Positions 45,587 through 53,868 of a stretch of DNA of 64,000 nt are shown one piece after another. Every line of letters begins with the position of its first letter. Position 1 is the stretch's first letter. This DNA comes from Lysobacterales bacterium (GTDB lineage: Bacteria; Pseudomonadota; Gammaproteobacteria; Xanthomonadales; Rhodanobacteraceae). The stretch lies in NCBI GenBank assembly GCA_016707485.1, contig JADJHN010000002.1, positions 1,302,001 to 1,366,000 on the forward strand. Direction: 5' to 3'. The notes beneath the pieces are model-generated. The model saw nothing but the letters and a program-made list of their open reading frames with translations, did no database searches and was not told where the DNA came from. Made by a program: the position numbers and the translations under genes.

Positions 45587-46456
45587 ATGGAAAACCGACG
45601 CGAACTCGAACAAGGCATCGAGGTCGATCTGCGTGATCGCCAGAATTATGGTGGCTACCTGCAATTGGACACCCTGCTGTCTGCGCAGAAGCCGCTCAGC
45701 GAGCCGAAACACCATGACGAGATGTTGTTCATCGTCCAGCACCACGTCAGCGAATTGTGGATGAAGCTGATCATCCATGAGTTGCGCGCCGCAACCACGT
45801 TGCTGGCGACCGACCAGACCGATTCGTGCCTGAAGATCCTCGCCCGGGTCAAGCAGATCCAGCGCCAGTTGTTCGAACAATGGGCGGTGCTGGAAACCTT
45901 GACGCCGACGGAGTACCAGCAATTCCGCCATGTGCTCGGACCGGCCTCGGGGTTCCAGTCGCAGCAGTACCGCATGATCGAGTTCCTGCTCGGCAACAAG
46001 AACGCCGACATGCTTGCAGTATTCAATCACGATCCGGTACGTCAGGCCGAGTTGCGCGCCGTGCTGGAGGCACCGAGCCTGTATGACGAGTTCCTGCGCC
46101 ATCTCGCCCGCGCCGGCCATGCCATCCCGGCGGATTGCATCGAGCGCGACTGGTCGCTGCCGCATCGTCGCCGCGAGGACCTGGTGCCGGTGTTCAAGCG
46201 CATCTACGAGAACGCCGACGAGTTCTGGTCCGAATACCACTTCTGCGAGCAACTGGTCGATGTCGAGGAATCGTTCCAGCTCTGGCGTTTCCGCCACATG
46301 AAGACGGTTGAACGCATCATCGGCCACAAGCGCGGCACCGGCGGATCATCCGGGGTTGGCTTCCTCAGGAAGGCGCTGGACCTGACCTTCTTCCCGGAAT
46401 TGCTCGACGTGCGCACGGTGATCGGTGTCCAGGGCAACGCTGATCAAGTGGCATAA
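45587..46456 (+). CDS. kynA: Tryptophan 2,3-dioxygenase
   Basis: Heme enzyme that opens the indole ring of tryptophan to N-formylkynurenine. The 289-aa protein has YGGYLQLDTLLSAQKPLS, HDEMLFIVQHHVSELWMKL, ASGFQSQQYRMIEFLLGNKN and ERIIGHKRGTGGSSGVGFL, whose His is the proximal heme ligand. ATG 45587 (MENRRELEQGIEVDL) fits the family. No other kynurenine-pathway gene is adjacent. Confidence 0.95.
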   Translation: MENRRELEQGIEVDLRDRQNYGGYLQLDTLLSAQKPLSEPKHHDEMLFIVQHHVSELWMKLIIHELRAATTLLATDQTDSCLKILARVKQIQRQLFEQWAVLETLTPTEYQQFRHVLGPASGFQSQQYRMIEFLLGNKNADMLAVFNHDPVRQAELRAVLEAPSLYDEFLRHLARAGHAIPADCIERDWSLPHRRREDLVPVFKRIYENADEFWSEYHFCEQLVDVEESFQLWRFRHMKTVERIIGHKRGTGGSSGVGFLRKALDLTFFPELLDVRTVIGVQGNADQVA

Positions 46457-46829
46457 CCGTCATGGGGTTCAGAAGGTTCGCCGGCCGTGTTGGGTGGCGA
46501 AGTGAAGGCTGGTGGCCTTGACGAGCCGCACGGCGCGGCTGGCGGGCCTTATGAACGCCGCCCGTTTCATTGCAAAGCAAGCGCTGGGGCGATGTCTGCG
46601 CGCAGCTCCATGTTGCGCTGCCTTGAAGGACGGTCGGTCCATCTGCGTCAGCGCGCCGTGATCTGCACGCAGACAGGCGTCGCGACGATTGCGCCACTTG
46701 ATCGGTGTTGCCCTGGGCCCGACGTGGGCCCGCGATACTGCGTTGCAGCATCTGACGGCGCATTTGACGGCGCAGCATGCGGTCGGTGATCCTCGCCAGT
46801 TGAGCCACTGATCCTCGACGGAGAAATGC
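46457..46829. other. Intergenic region without recognised gene
   Basis: A 373-bp stretch between kynA and the first POT transporter. Open frames exist on both strands but look like chance GC-rich frames, with no ribosome sites or family resemblance. GGCCCGACGTGGGCC at about 46716-46731 is a short dyad. GGAG at its end serves the next gene. Confidence 0.4.
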
Positions 46830-48338
46830 ATGACCGGCGCTACCGACGCAGCAACACCCGCACCGCCGCCCCACCAATTCCAGGATCGCCTGGGGCACCC
46901 GCGACCGTTGTGGATGCTCTTCATGACCGAGTTCTGGGAGCGCTTTGCGTTCTACGGAATGCGCTGGGCGCTGGCGCTCTACATCGTTGCCCAGTTCTAC
47001 GCTGGCGACAGTGCGGGTGAAGCACCGGCCAGTCGACTTTATGGTGCCTACCTCGCCTTGGTCTATGCGGCCGCGCTGTTTGGAGGCTACGTCGCCGATC
47101 GCGTGATCGGCTACCAGCGCTCGATCCTGCTGGGCGCGGTCATCATGGCCGCCGGCCTGTTCATGATCGTCCTGCCCAACGAACAGATGTTCAAGTTTGG
47201 ACTGGCCACGATCATCGCCGGCAACGGCCTGTTCAAGCCGAACATCTCGACCATGGTCGGCAAGTTGTATGCCACCGGCGACGAGCGCCGCGATTCGGGG
47301 TTCACCCTGTTCTACATGGGCATAAACGCCGGCGCCCTGATCGCGCCGGTCCTGACCGGCTGGCTGGCCGAGCGCATGTTCGGCGGCTCTCCCGACATGC
47401 CGGCGTACAAGGTGGTGTTCATCGCCTCGGGCATCGGCATGCTGATCAGCCTGGTGTGGTTCTGGTTTGGCCGCAGACAGTTGGCGGGTATCGGCAGCCC
47501 GGCGGAAGGCAGCGGCGGCATGCAGCGGGTGGTGTACACCCTGCTGGGGACGCTGGTTTCGATCCCGGTGATCTTTTTCCTTCTCTCCATCGACGCCAGC
47601 CAGTTGCAGTGGCTGCTGACCGGATTGTTCGTGGCGCTGTGCGTGCTGATCCTGCGCGAAGGTTTTCGTGATGGCGCGGTGCGTCGCGACATGGCCATCG
47701 CGATGCTGATCATCTTCGCCTTCAACGTGCTGTTCTGGATGTTCTTCGAACAGGCCGGCAGCTCGTTCAACTTCCTTGCGCAGAACATCGTCAATCGCGA
47801 CTTCGGCGGCTGGATCTTCCCGGTCGGCTGGTTCCAGTCGGTCAACTCGCTGGCGATCATCACCTTGGCACCGGTCGTCGCATGGATCTGGGTGAAGCTG
47901 GGGAAAGTAAATCCGTCGATCCCGCGCAAGTTCGGCCTCGGCATCATCTTCAACGGCCTGGCCTTCCTGCTGCTGATGATCGCGCTTTCGAGCATGGTGG
48001 ATCCGCAGTCCCTGAAGATCCCCTTCTGGACGCTGTTCATGGTCTACGTGATCCAGTCCATCGGCGAGCTGTGCCTGTCGCCGATCGGCCTGTCGATGGT
48101 GACCAAGCTCGCGCCGGTGCGCCTGGTCGGCTTCGGCATGGGCGGCTGGTTCCTCTCCACCGCGATCGGCAACAACCTCTCGGGCATCTTCGCCAGCCAT
48201 GTCAGCGGTGAAGGCGGCATGAGCGTGGAGTCTGCGTTGTCCGGTTACACCTTCGGTTTCTGGGTGCTGGTCGGCTCCGGCGTCTTCCTGTTCCTGATCG
48301 CCCCCCTCATCAACAAACTCATGCACGGCGTAAAGTGA
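46830..48338 (+). CDS. POT family proton-coupled di/tripeptide transporter
   Basis: A 502-aa permease of the PTR2/POT family, importing short peptides with protons across the inner membrane. The E-x-x-E-R motif is E34-F-W-E37-R38 in helix 1 (TEFWERFAFYGMR). The second signature is FTLFYMGINAGALIAPVLTG, and 12-14 membrane helices are visible. GGAG precedes the ATG. Together with a second POT gene it flanks the tyrosine degradation cluster. Confidence 0.93.
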   Translation: MTGATDAATPAPPPHQFQDRLGHPRPLWMLFMTEFWERFAFYGMRWALALYIVAQFYAGDSAGEAPASRLYGAYLALVYAAALFGGYVADRVIGYQRSILLGAVIMAAGLFMIVLPNEQMFKFGLATIIAGNGLFKPNISTMVGKLYATGDERRDSGFTLFYMGINAGALIAPVLTGWLAERMFGGSPDMPAYKVVFIASGIGMLISLVWFWFGRRQLAGIGSPAEGSGGMQRVVYTLLGTLVSIPVIFFLLSIDASQLQWLLTGLFVALCVLILREGFRDGAVRRDMAIAMLIIFAFNVLFWMFFEQAGSSFNFLAQNIVNRDFGGWIFPVGWFQSVNSLAIITLAPVVAWIWVKLGKVNPSIPRKFGLGIIFNGLAFLLLMIALSSMVDPQSLKIPFWTLFMVYVIQSIGELCLSPIGLSMVTKLAPVRLVGFGMGGWFLSTAIGNNLSGIFASHVSGEGGMSVESALSGYTFGFWVLVGSGVFLFLIAPLINKLMHGVK

Positions 48339-48345
48339 TTTCAGG

Positions 48346-48421
48346 ATGAACTCATCCCGTGCCGGCCATGGATGGCCGATGACACGGGATCCATGGGGGA
48401 ATGAACTCATCCCGTGCCGGC
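48346..48421 (+). repeat. Pair of 21-bp direct repeats after the POT gene
   Basis: ATGAACTCATCCCGTGCCGG plus C occurs at 48346-48366 and again at 48401-48421. Between them CACGGGAT (48383-48390) can pair with ATCCCGTG (48354-48361), and GGCCAT-GG-ATGGCC forms a small hairpin (48364-48377). It starts 8 nt after the POT stop and may act as a 3' end structure. Confidence 0.7.
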
Positions 48422-48535
48422 AACGAATGCCTGCACGCGGGTGAGACGAGTGGATTGCACAAGGTCCGCCCTGCGACCTTGTTTCTGAATCGCCCGGCTC
48501 GTCCGTCCGAATCGTCAGTGCCAGGGAATCGCGCC

Positions 48536-48991
48536 TCAGTCGATCGACTCGGCCAATTCGGCCTTCCACAAGGTATCGAGGATCCGCGCCAGCCATTGGC
48601 GCTCCTCGGCATCCAGATGGGCAAGCAGGCGTTGCTCGTGCTCAAGGGCCAGTGGCGCGACCTGGTTGTAGATCCTCCAGCCTTCCTCGGACAAGCGCAG
48701 CACCGACTGGCGCTTGTCATGACGCGCCGTGCTGCGTTCGATGCGACCTTTCTTCAGCATGCGCGCCACGGCGCGGCTGATGGCGACCTTGTCCATTGCC
48801 GTGCGCTCGGCGACTTCACGAGCGGAAATATCCGGTCGATTGCCGAGCACGGCCATGGCCCGCCATTCGGTCACGGAAAGGTCGAATCGCTTGTCATACA
48901 CCTTGGCTATCGCCTGGCTCAGGGTGTTGGAAAGCACCGAAAGCCGGTACGGCAGGAAGGTTTCAAGTTCAAGCAGGGCATGACCGGCCAT
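48536..48991 (-). CDS. MarR family transcriptional regulator
   Basis: A 151-aa winged helix-turn-helix regulator. DLSVTEWRAMAVLGNRPDISAREVAERTAMDKVAISRAVARMLKKG is the DNA-binding core (recognition helix DKVAISRAVARM), followed by the wing RHDKRQSVLRLSEEG. It is divergent from hppD with 82 bp between starts and a palindrome in the gap, so it probably controls the tyrosine/homogentisate operon, as HpaR- or HmgR-like regulators do elsewhere. The ligand is likely a pathway intermediate. Confidence 0.88.
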   Translation of the reverse strand: MAGHALLELETFLPYRLSVLSNTLSQAIAKVYDKRFDLSVTEWRAMAVLGNRPDISAREVAERTAMDKVAISRAVARMLKKGRIERSTARHDKRQSVLRLSEEGWRIYNQVAPLALEHEQRLLAHLDAEERQWLARILDTLWKAELAESID

Positions 48992-49010
48992 CGCGCGTCT
49001 CTTGCAAGTG

Positions 49011-49024
49011 GTTGCACATGTAAC
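49011..49024. promoter_or_regulatory. Candidate MarR operator between marR-type gene and hppD
   Basis: GTTGCACATGTAAC is an imperfect dyad (G-TT-n-CA-nn-TG-n-AA-C) in the 82-bp divergent gap, of the size and symmetry typical of MarR-family sites. A half-like TTGCAA lies at 49002. Confidence 0.45.
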
Positions 49025-49073
49025 TAAGGTGGGTGGTTCAATGCGCGATTTGCGCAGGCATCAAGGAGTCATC

Positions 49074-50171
49074 ATGAACGCGCCGCTCGAATCCGCCAAC
49101 GCCGGCATGCAGGTTACGACGTTCGATAATCCGATGGGAATCGACGGTTTTGAATTCGTCGAATTCGCCTCGCCGGAGCCGCAGAAGCTGCACGACTATT
49201 TTCGCCTGATGGGCTTCAGCGCGGTGCTCAGGCACAAGTCCAGGCCGATCACGGTCTATCGCCAGGGCGGCGTCAACTTCCTCGTCAACGAGGATGCCGA
49301 TTCCTTTGCCGCCGACTTTGCCAATGCGCATGGTCCGAGTGCATGCGGTTTTGCCATTCGCGTCAATCAGCCGGCCGACAAGATCTGTGCCAAGGTGATC
49401 GGCAACGGCGGCGAAGCGATCGCGCACAAGGCGGCAAGCAAGGCCGTTGCCGCGCCTGTGGTCAAGGGCATTGGCGATTGCATGCTCTATCTCGTCGATC
49501 GCTATGGCGACGCCGGCGACATCTATGCGGCCGACTACGAGCCGATTGCCGGTGCCGAGCAGAATCCGAAAGGCTTCGGCCTCACCTTCATCGACCACCT
49601 GACCCACAACCTGTACTTCGGCAACATGCAAAAGTGGTCGGACTACTACGAGCGCCTGTTCAATTTCCGCGAGATCCGCTATTTCGACATCAAGGGTGCC
49701 AAGACCGGCCTCGTCTCCAAGGCGATGACCGCCCCCGACGGCATGGTGCGCATTCCGCTCAACGAGTCCTCGGACGAGAAATCGCAGATCAACGAGTATC
49801 TCAACGAATACAAGGGCGAAGGCATCCAGCACATTGCCTGCTTCACCGATGATATCTACACCACGGTCGAGGCCATGCGCGCGCAAGGCGTCGAGTTCCT
49901 CGATACACCGGCGGCATATTACGAGGTGATCGACGAGCGCATCCCGAACCACGGCGAAGACGTGCCGCGCATGGCGACGAACAAGATCCTCATCGACGCC
50001 GATGCCGAGACGAAGAAGAAACTGCTGCTGCAGATCTTCACCCAGAACTGCGTCGGTCCGATCTTCTTCGAGATCATCCAGCGCAAGGGCAATCCGGGTT
50101 TCGGCGAAGGCAACTTCCAGGCCCTGTTCGAATCCATCGAGCGCGACCAGATGCGCCGTGGCGTGCTCTAG
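49074..50171 (+). CDS. hppD: 4-hydroxyphenylpyruvate dioxygenase
   Basis: Converts 4-hydroxyphenylpyruvate to homogentisate, the committed step of tyrosine breakdown. The 365-aa protein has two vicinal-oxygen-chelate halves; Fe(II) ligands are His in FIDHLTHNLYFGN, His in GIQHIACFTDDI and Glu in GPIFFEIIQRKGN. AAGGAG 6 nt before the ATG at 49074 fixes the start. First gene of hppD-hmgA-fahA-maiA. Confidence 0.97.
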   Translation: MNAPLESANAGMQVTTFDNPMGIDGFEFVEFASPEPQKLHDYFRLMGFSAVLRHKSRPITVYRQGGVNFLVNEDADSFAADFANAHGPSACGFAIRVNQPADKICAKVIGNGGEAIAHKAASKAVAAPVVKGIGDCMLYLVDRYGDAGDIYAADYEPIAGAEQNPKGFGLTFIDHLTHNLYFGNMQKWSDYYERLFNFREIRYFDIKGAKTGLVSKAMTAPDGMVRIPLNESSDEKSQINEYLNEYKGEGIQHIACFTDDIYTTVEAMRAQGVEFLDTPAAYYEVIDERIPNHGEDVPRMATNKILIDADAETKKKLLLQIFTQNCVGPIFFEIIQRKGNPGFGEGNFQALFESIERDQMRRGVL

Positions 50172-50180
50172 CCATCAGCA

Positions 50181-50201
50181 CCCTCTCCCGTCGGGAGAGG
50201 G
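50181..50201 (+). repeat. Short hairpin between hppD and hmgA
   Basis: CCCTCTCCC (50181-50189), GTC, GGGAGAGGG (50193-50201): a perfect 9-bp stem in a 54-nt gap. It resembles the hairpin of the CTTCTCCC repeats and may be a remnant, or may tune read-through or stability between the two genes. Confidence 0.65.
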
Positions 50202-50225
50202 GCTCACCATCCATGAGTCTTCAAC

Positions 50226-51524
50226 ATGAACCGTGATCTCTATCAAACCGGTTTCGGCAACGAGTTTGCCAGCGAGGCCTTGCCCGGTGCGCTGCCGCAG
50301 GGGTGCAACTCGCCGCAGCGCGCCGCCTATGGCTTGTATGCCGAGCAGTTGACCGGCACCGCATTCACCGCGCCGCGTTCGCACAATCGCCGGAGCTGGC
50401 TGTACCGGATTCGCCCGGCCGCCATGCACACGCGCTTTGTCATGCTTGAGCGCGGGCGCTTCCACAACCATTTCGACGAGGTTCCGGCCGATCCGAACCA
50501 GCTGCGCTGGGATCCGTTGCCGATCCCTGCCACTCCCACCGATTTCATCGATGGCCTTGAAACCATGGCCGGCAACGGCAGTGCCGCCGCCCAGTGCGGC
50601 ATCGGCATCCATGTGTATGTGGCCAATCGCTCGATGCAGGGCCGCTTCTTCTGCAATGCCGACGGGGAAATGTTGATTGTTCCGCAGCAGGGTCGCCTGC
50701 GTTTGGCCACCGAACTGGGCGTGATCGAAATCGAGCCGCAGCAGATTGCCGTGATTCCGCGCGGTATCCGCTTCCGCGTCGACCTGCTCGACGCCGCAGC
50801 GCGTGGCTATGTTGCGGAAAACTTCGGCAGTGCATTCCGCCTGCCCGATCTCGGTCCGATCGGTTCCAACGGCTTGGCCAATGCCCGGGATTTCGAGACG
50901 CCAGTGGCGGCGTACGAGGATGTCGAAGGCGATTTCGAACTGCTGAGCAAGTTCCAGGGCAGGTTGTGGACTGCGGTGATCAAGCACTCGCCCCTCGATG
51001 TCGTCGCCTGGCACGGCAATCATGTGCCGTATCGCTACGACCTGCGCCGCTTCAACACCGTGGGCTCGATCAGCTACGATCATCCCGATCCGTCAATCTT
51101 CACCGTGCTGACTTCGGCCAGCGACACGCCGGGCACCGCGAATATCGATTTCGCCATTTTTCCGCCGCGTTGGCTTTGTGCGGAGAACACCTTCAGGCCT
51201 CCCTGGTTCCACCGCAACATCGCCAGCGAGTACATGGGCCTGATCCACGGCGAATACGATGCCAAGGCCGGCGGCTTCGTGCCCGGCGGCAGCAGCCTGC
51301 ACAACTGCATGACCGGCCATGGTCCGGATGCCGCGACGTTCGAGAAGGCGACGCGCAGCCAGACCTCGCAACCGGATCACATCACCGATACGATGGCCTT
51401 CATGTTCGAGACCCGCGCGGTAATCCAGCCGTCCCGGCAAGCCCTCGAATCGCCGCAGCTGCAACACGACTACATTGAATGCTGGCAAGGATTGCGCAAG
51501 CATTTCGACCCGCAGCGTCGTTGA
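50226..51524 (+). CDS. hmgA: Homogentisate 1,2-dioxygenase
   Basis: Opens the ring of homogentisate to maleylacetoacetate. The 432-aa protein opens YQTGFGNEFASEALPGALP and carries the iron ligands in PPWFHRNIASEYMGLIHGEY (His and Glu) and SLHNCMTGHGPD (His). Length is normal for the family. The start has no strong ribosome site; coupling to hppD expression is likely. Confidence 0.97.
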   Translation: MNRDLYQTGFGNEFASEALPGALPQGCNSPQRAAYGLYAEQLTGTAFTAPRSHNRRSWLYRIRPAAMHTRFVMLERGRFHNHFDEVPADPNQLRWDPLPIPATPTDFIDGLETMAGNGSAAAQCGIGIHVYVANRSMQGRFFCNADGEMLIVPQQGRLRLATELGVIEIEPQQIAVIPRGIRFRVDLLDAAARGYVAENFGSAFRLPDLGPIGSNGLANARDFETPVAAYEDVEGDFELLSKFQGRLWTAVIKHSPLDVVAWHGNHVPYRYDLRRFNTVGSISYDHPDPSIFTVLTSASDTPGTANIDFAIFPPRWLCAENTFRPPWFHRNIASEYMGLIHGEYDAKAGGFVPGGSSLHNCMTGHGPDAATFEKATRSQTSQPDHITDTMAFMFETRAVIQPSRQALESPQLQHDYIECWQGLRKHFDPQRR

Positions 51525-51549
51525 CAGGAAACCAGGAAACCGAGCCGAA

Positions 51550-52539
51550 ATGAAACTCGCAAGTCTCAAGGAAGGTGGCCGAGACGGTACCTTGATCGTG
51601 GTCGATCGCGATCTCGGCCGTGGCGTCCGCGCGACCGGCATTGCCGCAACCCTGCAAGTCGCCCTGGAGGATTGGGGCAACATCGCGCCTCGCCTCAATG
51701 CCTTGTTCGAGCAGCTTCAATCCGGCGCGGCCGCCAATGCCTTTGCGCTCGATGTCGACAAGCTTGCCTCGCCGTTGCCGCGCGCCTACGAGTTTGTCGA
51801 CGGCAGTGCCTACCTGCCGCATGTCGAGCGCGTGCGCCGTGCGCGTGGTGCGGAAGTTCCACAGAGTTTCTACACCGATCCGCTGATGTACCAGGCGACC
51901 AGCGCCGGCTTCCTCGCACCGCGCGACCCGATCCTGGCCGCCAGCGAGGAGTGGGGTATCGATCTTGAAGCCGAAGTCGTCGTCGTCACCGATGACGTGA
52001 GCATGGGCATCAGCCCGGCTCGCGCCGCCGCGCACATCCAGCTGGTCGGCCTGGTCAACGATGTCTCGTTGCGTGGATTGATCCCCGGCGAGCTGGCCAA
52101 GGGCTTTGGTTTCCTGCAATCGAAGCCGCGTTCGGCGCTGTCGCCGGTGTTTGTCACGCCGGACGAGCTGGGTGAGTTCTGGCGGGATTCCAAGCTGCAC
52201 CTGCCCATGCGCACCTGGATCAACGGCCACTGGTTCGGCGAGGCCGAAGCCGGTGTCGACATGCAATTCAGCTTTGCCGAGCTGATCGCGCATGCTGCAA
52301 AAAGCCGACCACTGGCTGCCGGAACCCTGATCGGATCGGGTACGATTGCCAACGAGGACACTGCAAAGGGAGCGTCCTGCCTGGCCGAACAGCGCACCGT
52401 GGAGACGCTGCGCGATGGCAAGGCGGCGACCCCGTTCCTCAAGTTTGGCGATCGTGTGCGGATTGAAATGACCGATGGCGAAGGGAAATCGGTGTTCGGC
52501 GCGATCGAGCAGGTTGTCGAGAGGTATTCGCCAGCCTGA
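51550..52539 (+). CDS. fahA: Fumarylacetoacetate hydrolase
   Basis: Cleaves fumarylacetoacetate to fumarate and acetoacetate, the last step of the pathway. The 329-aa FAH-family protein has metal-binding residues in SFYTDPLMYQ (Asp), GIDLEAEVVVVTDDV (Glu-x-Glu) and LVGLVNDVSLR (Asp), plus IGSGTIANEDTAKGASCLAEQ. AGGAAACC precedes the ATG at 51550. It lies 25 nt after hmgA. Confidence 0.94.
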   Translation: MKLASLKEGGRDGTLIVVDRDLGRGVRATGIAATLQVALEDWGNIAPRLNALFEQLQSGAAANAFALDVDKLASPLPRAYEFVDGSAYLPHVERVRRARGAEVPQSFYTDPLMYQATSAGFLAPRDPILAASEEWGIDLEAEVVVVTDDVSMGISPARAAAHIQLVGLVNDVSLRGLIPGELAKGFGFLQSKPRSALSPVFVTPDELGEFWRDSKLHLPMRTWINGHWFGEAEAGVDMQFSFAELIAHAAKSRPLAAGTLIGSGTIANEDTAKGASCLAEQRTVETLRDGKAATPFLKFGDRVRIEMTDGEGKSVFGAIEQVVERYSPA

Positions 52540-52604
52540 ACATCCGCGCGGGGTTGCGCGGTGATTGCGGGATCGTCGACCGTTCCGGAATGCAGGGGTG
52601 GGCC

Positions 52605-53282
52605 ATGTCCGACAGCATCAAGCTCTACAGCTACTGGCGTTCAAGCGCCGCCTATCGCGTGCGGATTGCACTGAACCTCAAGCAATTGCCGCACGAAATA
52701 GTGCCCGTGCACCTCGTCAACAATGGCGGCGAGCAGCATGCTGCCAGCTATCGCGACATCAATCCGCAAGCCTGCGTCCCGACCCTGCTCGATGGTTCGC
52801 GCGTGTTCCGCCAATCGATGGCGATCATCGAGTATCTGGAGGAAGCCTATCCCGCCGGCGCGGCGCTGCTGCCCTCCACGGCGCGCGAGCGTGCGCGCGT
52901 GCGTGCACTTGCCCAGGTCGTTGCCTGCGACATCCATCCACTCGGCAATCTGCGCGTCATGCAATTCCTCGAGCATGAATTCAGTTCGCCACAAGTCGAA
53001 CGTGAGCGTTGGGCGCGGCACTGGATCGTGCAGGGATTCCGCGCACTGGAGCAGATGCTCGATGACAACTCCGGTACCGGCATTTATTGCGACGGCGATA
53101 CGCCGACCCTGGCCGACCTGTGCCTGATTCCGCAGGTCTACAACGCGCGTCGCTACGATATCGACATGAGCGCCTACCCGGTGATTTCACGCATCGAGCA
53201 GGAATGCCTCAGCCTGCCTGCCTTCGACCGCGCGCGTCCAGAAAATCAACCCGACGCGCCAAAGCGGGCCGGCACCGCCTGA
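52605..53282 (+). CDS. maiA: Maleylacetoacetate isomerase (zeta-class GST)
   Basis: Glutathione-dependent isomerase converting maleylacetoacetate to fumarylacetoacetate. The 225-aa protein begins KLYSYWRSSAAYRVRIALNLK, the zeta-GST active-site region (bacterial SSAA form of the SSC motif), with VPTLLDGSRVFRQSMAIIEYLE and the C-terminal helical domain. The start at 52605 is preceded by GGGGTGGG; the longer frame to 52554 adds unconserved residues. It ends 4 nt from the convergent CBS gene stop. Confidence 0.94.
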   Translation: MSDSIKLYSYWRSSAAYRVRIALNLKQLPHEIVPVHLVNNGGEQHAASYRDINPQACVPTLLDGSRVFRQSMAIIEYLEEAYPAGAALLPSTARERARVRALAQVVACDIHPLGNLRVMQFLEHEFSSPQVERERWARHWIVQGFRALEQMLDDNSGTGIYCDGDTPTLADLCLIPQVYNARRYDIDMSAYPVISRIEQECLSLPAFDRARPENQPDAPKRAGTA

Positions 53283-53286
53283 GCGT

Positions 53287-53715
53287 TCAACCGGCGATGT
53301 AGCGCTGCAGCTGCTCGATCTGCTCGCTCTGCTGACTGATCACCGCCTTGACCAGGTCGCCGAGCGAAAGCACGCCGACGACCTTGCCCTTGTCGAGCAC
53401 CGGCAAATATCGGACACGTTCGTTTGTGCACAAGCGCATGCAGTGGTCGATGCTGTCGTCGGGGCCGACCGTGATCATTCCGCTGCCCATGATGTCGCTG
53501 ACCAGGGTCGTCGCCGACGAGCGCCCCTTGAGGACGATGCCGCGCGCGTAGTCGCGCTCGCTGATGATGCCGACAAGCTCGCCGCCCTCCATCACCAGCA
53601 AAGCACCGATACGGTGTTCAGCCATCGATTTGATTGCGTCGATCACGGGCGAACCCGGGGCGATGGCGAGGATCTCGTGGCCCTTGTCATCGAGTAGGTG
53701 CTTGACCTGAAGCAT
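53287..53715 (-). CDS. Tandem CBS domain protein
   Basis: A 142-aa protein made of two CBS motifs (about 8-60 and 75-128): IDAIKSMAEHRIGALLVMEGGELVGIISERDYA and IDHCMRLCTNERVRYLPVLDKGKVVGVLSLGDL. Such stand-alone pairs bind adenine nucleotides and act as energy sensors, but the partner is unknown here. GGAGG precedes the ATG at 53715, which fixes the start. It is divergent from the second POT gene. Confidence 0.88.
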   Translation of the reverse strand: MLQVKHLLDDKGHEILAIAPGSPVIDAIKSMAEHRIGALLVMEGGELVGIISERDYARGIVLKGRSSATTLVSDIMGSGMITVGPDDSIDHCMRLCTNERVRYLPVLDKGKVVGVLSLGDLVKAVISQQSEQIEQLQRYIAG

Positions 53716-53868
53716 GGCAGCCTCCGCAGGGATTCGATGCCCGCGCGGAATCGCGGGACACCAGTCTAGCGCTGTCCGCGCCGGACTGCGACGTTGTGCA
53801 TTCGCACAAGCGCAACCAGGACGCATGCGCTAGTCTCGCCCACTTTCCCGCAACCCTTGGCAACGACG

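Noticed and set aside
46365..48596. 743-codon minus-strand open frame opposite the first POT transporter
   Set aside because: His/Asp/Gln-rich mirror of a membrane protein gene; no ribosome site, crosses two other genes.
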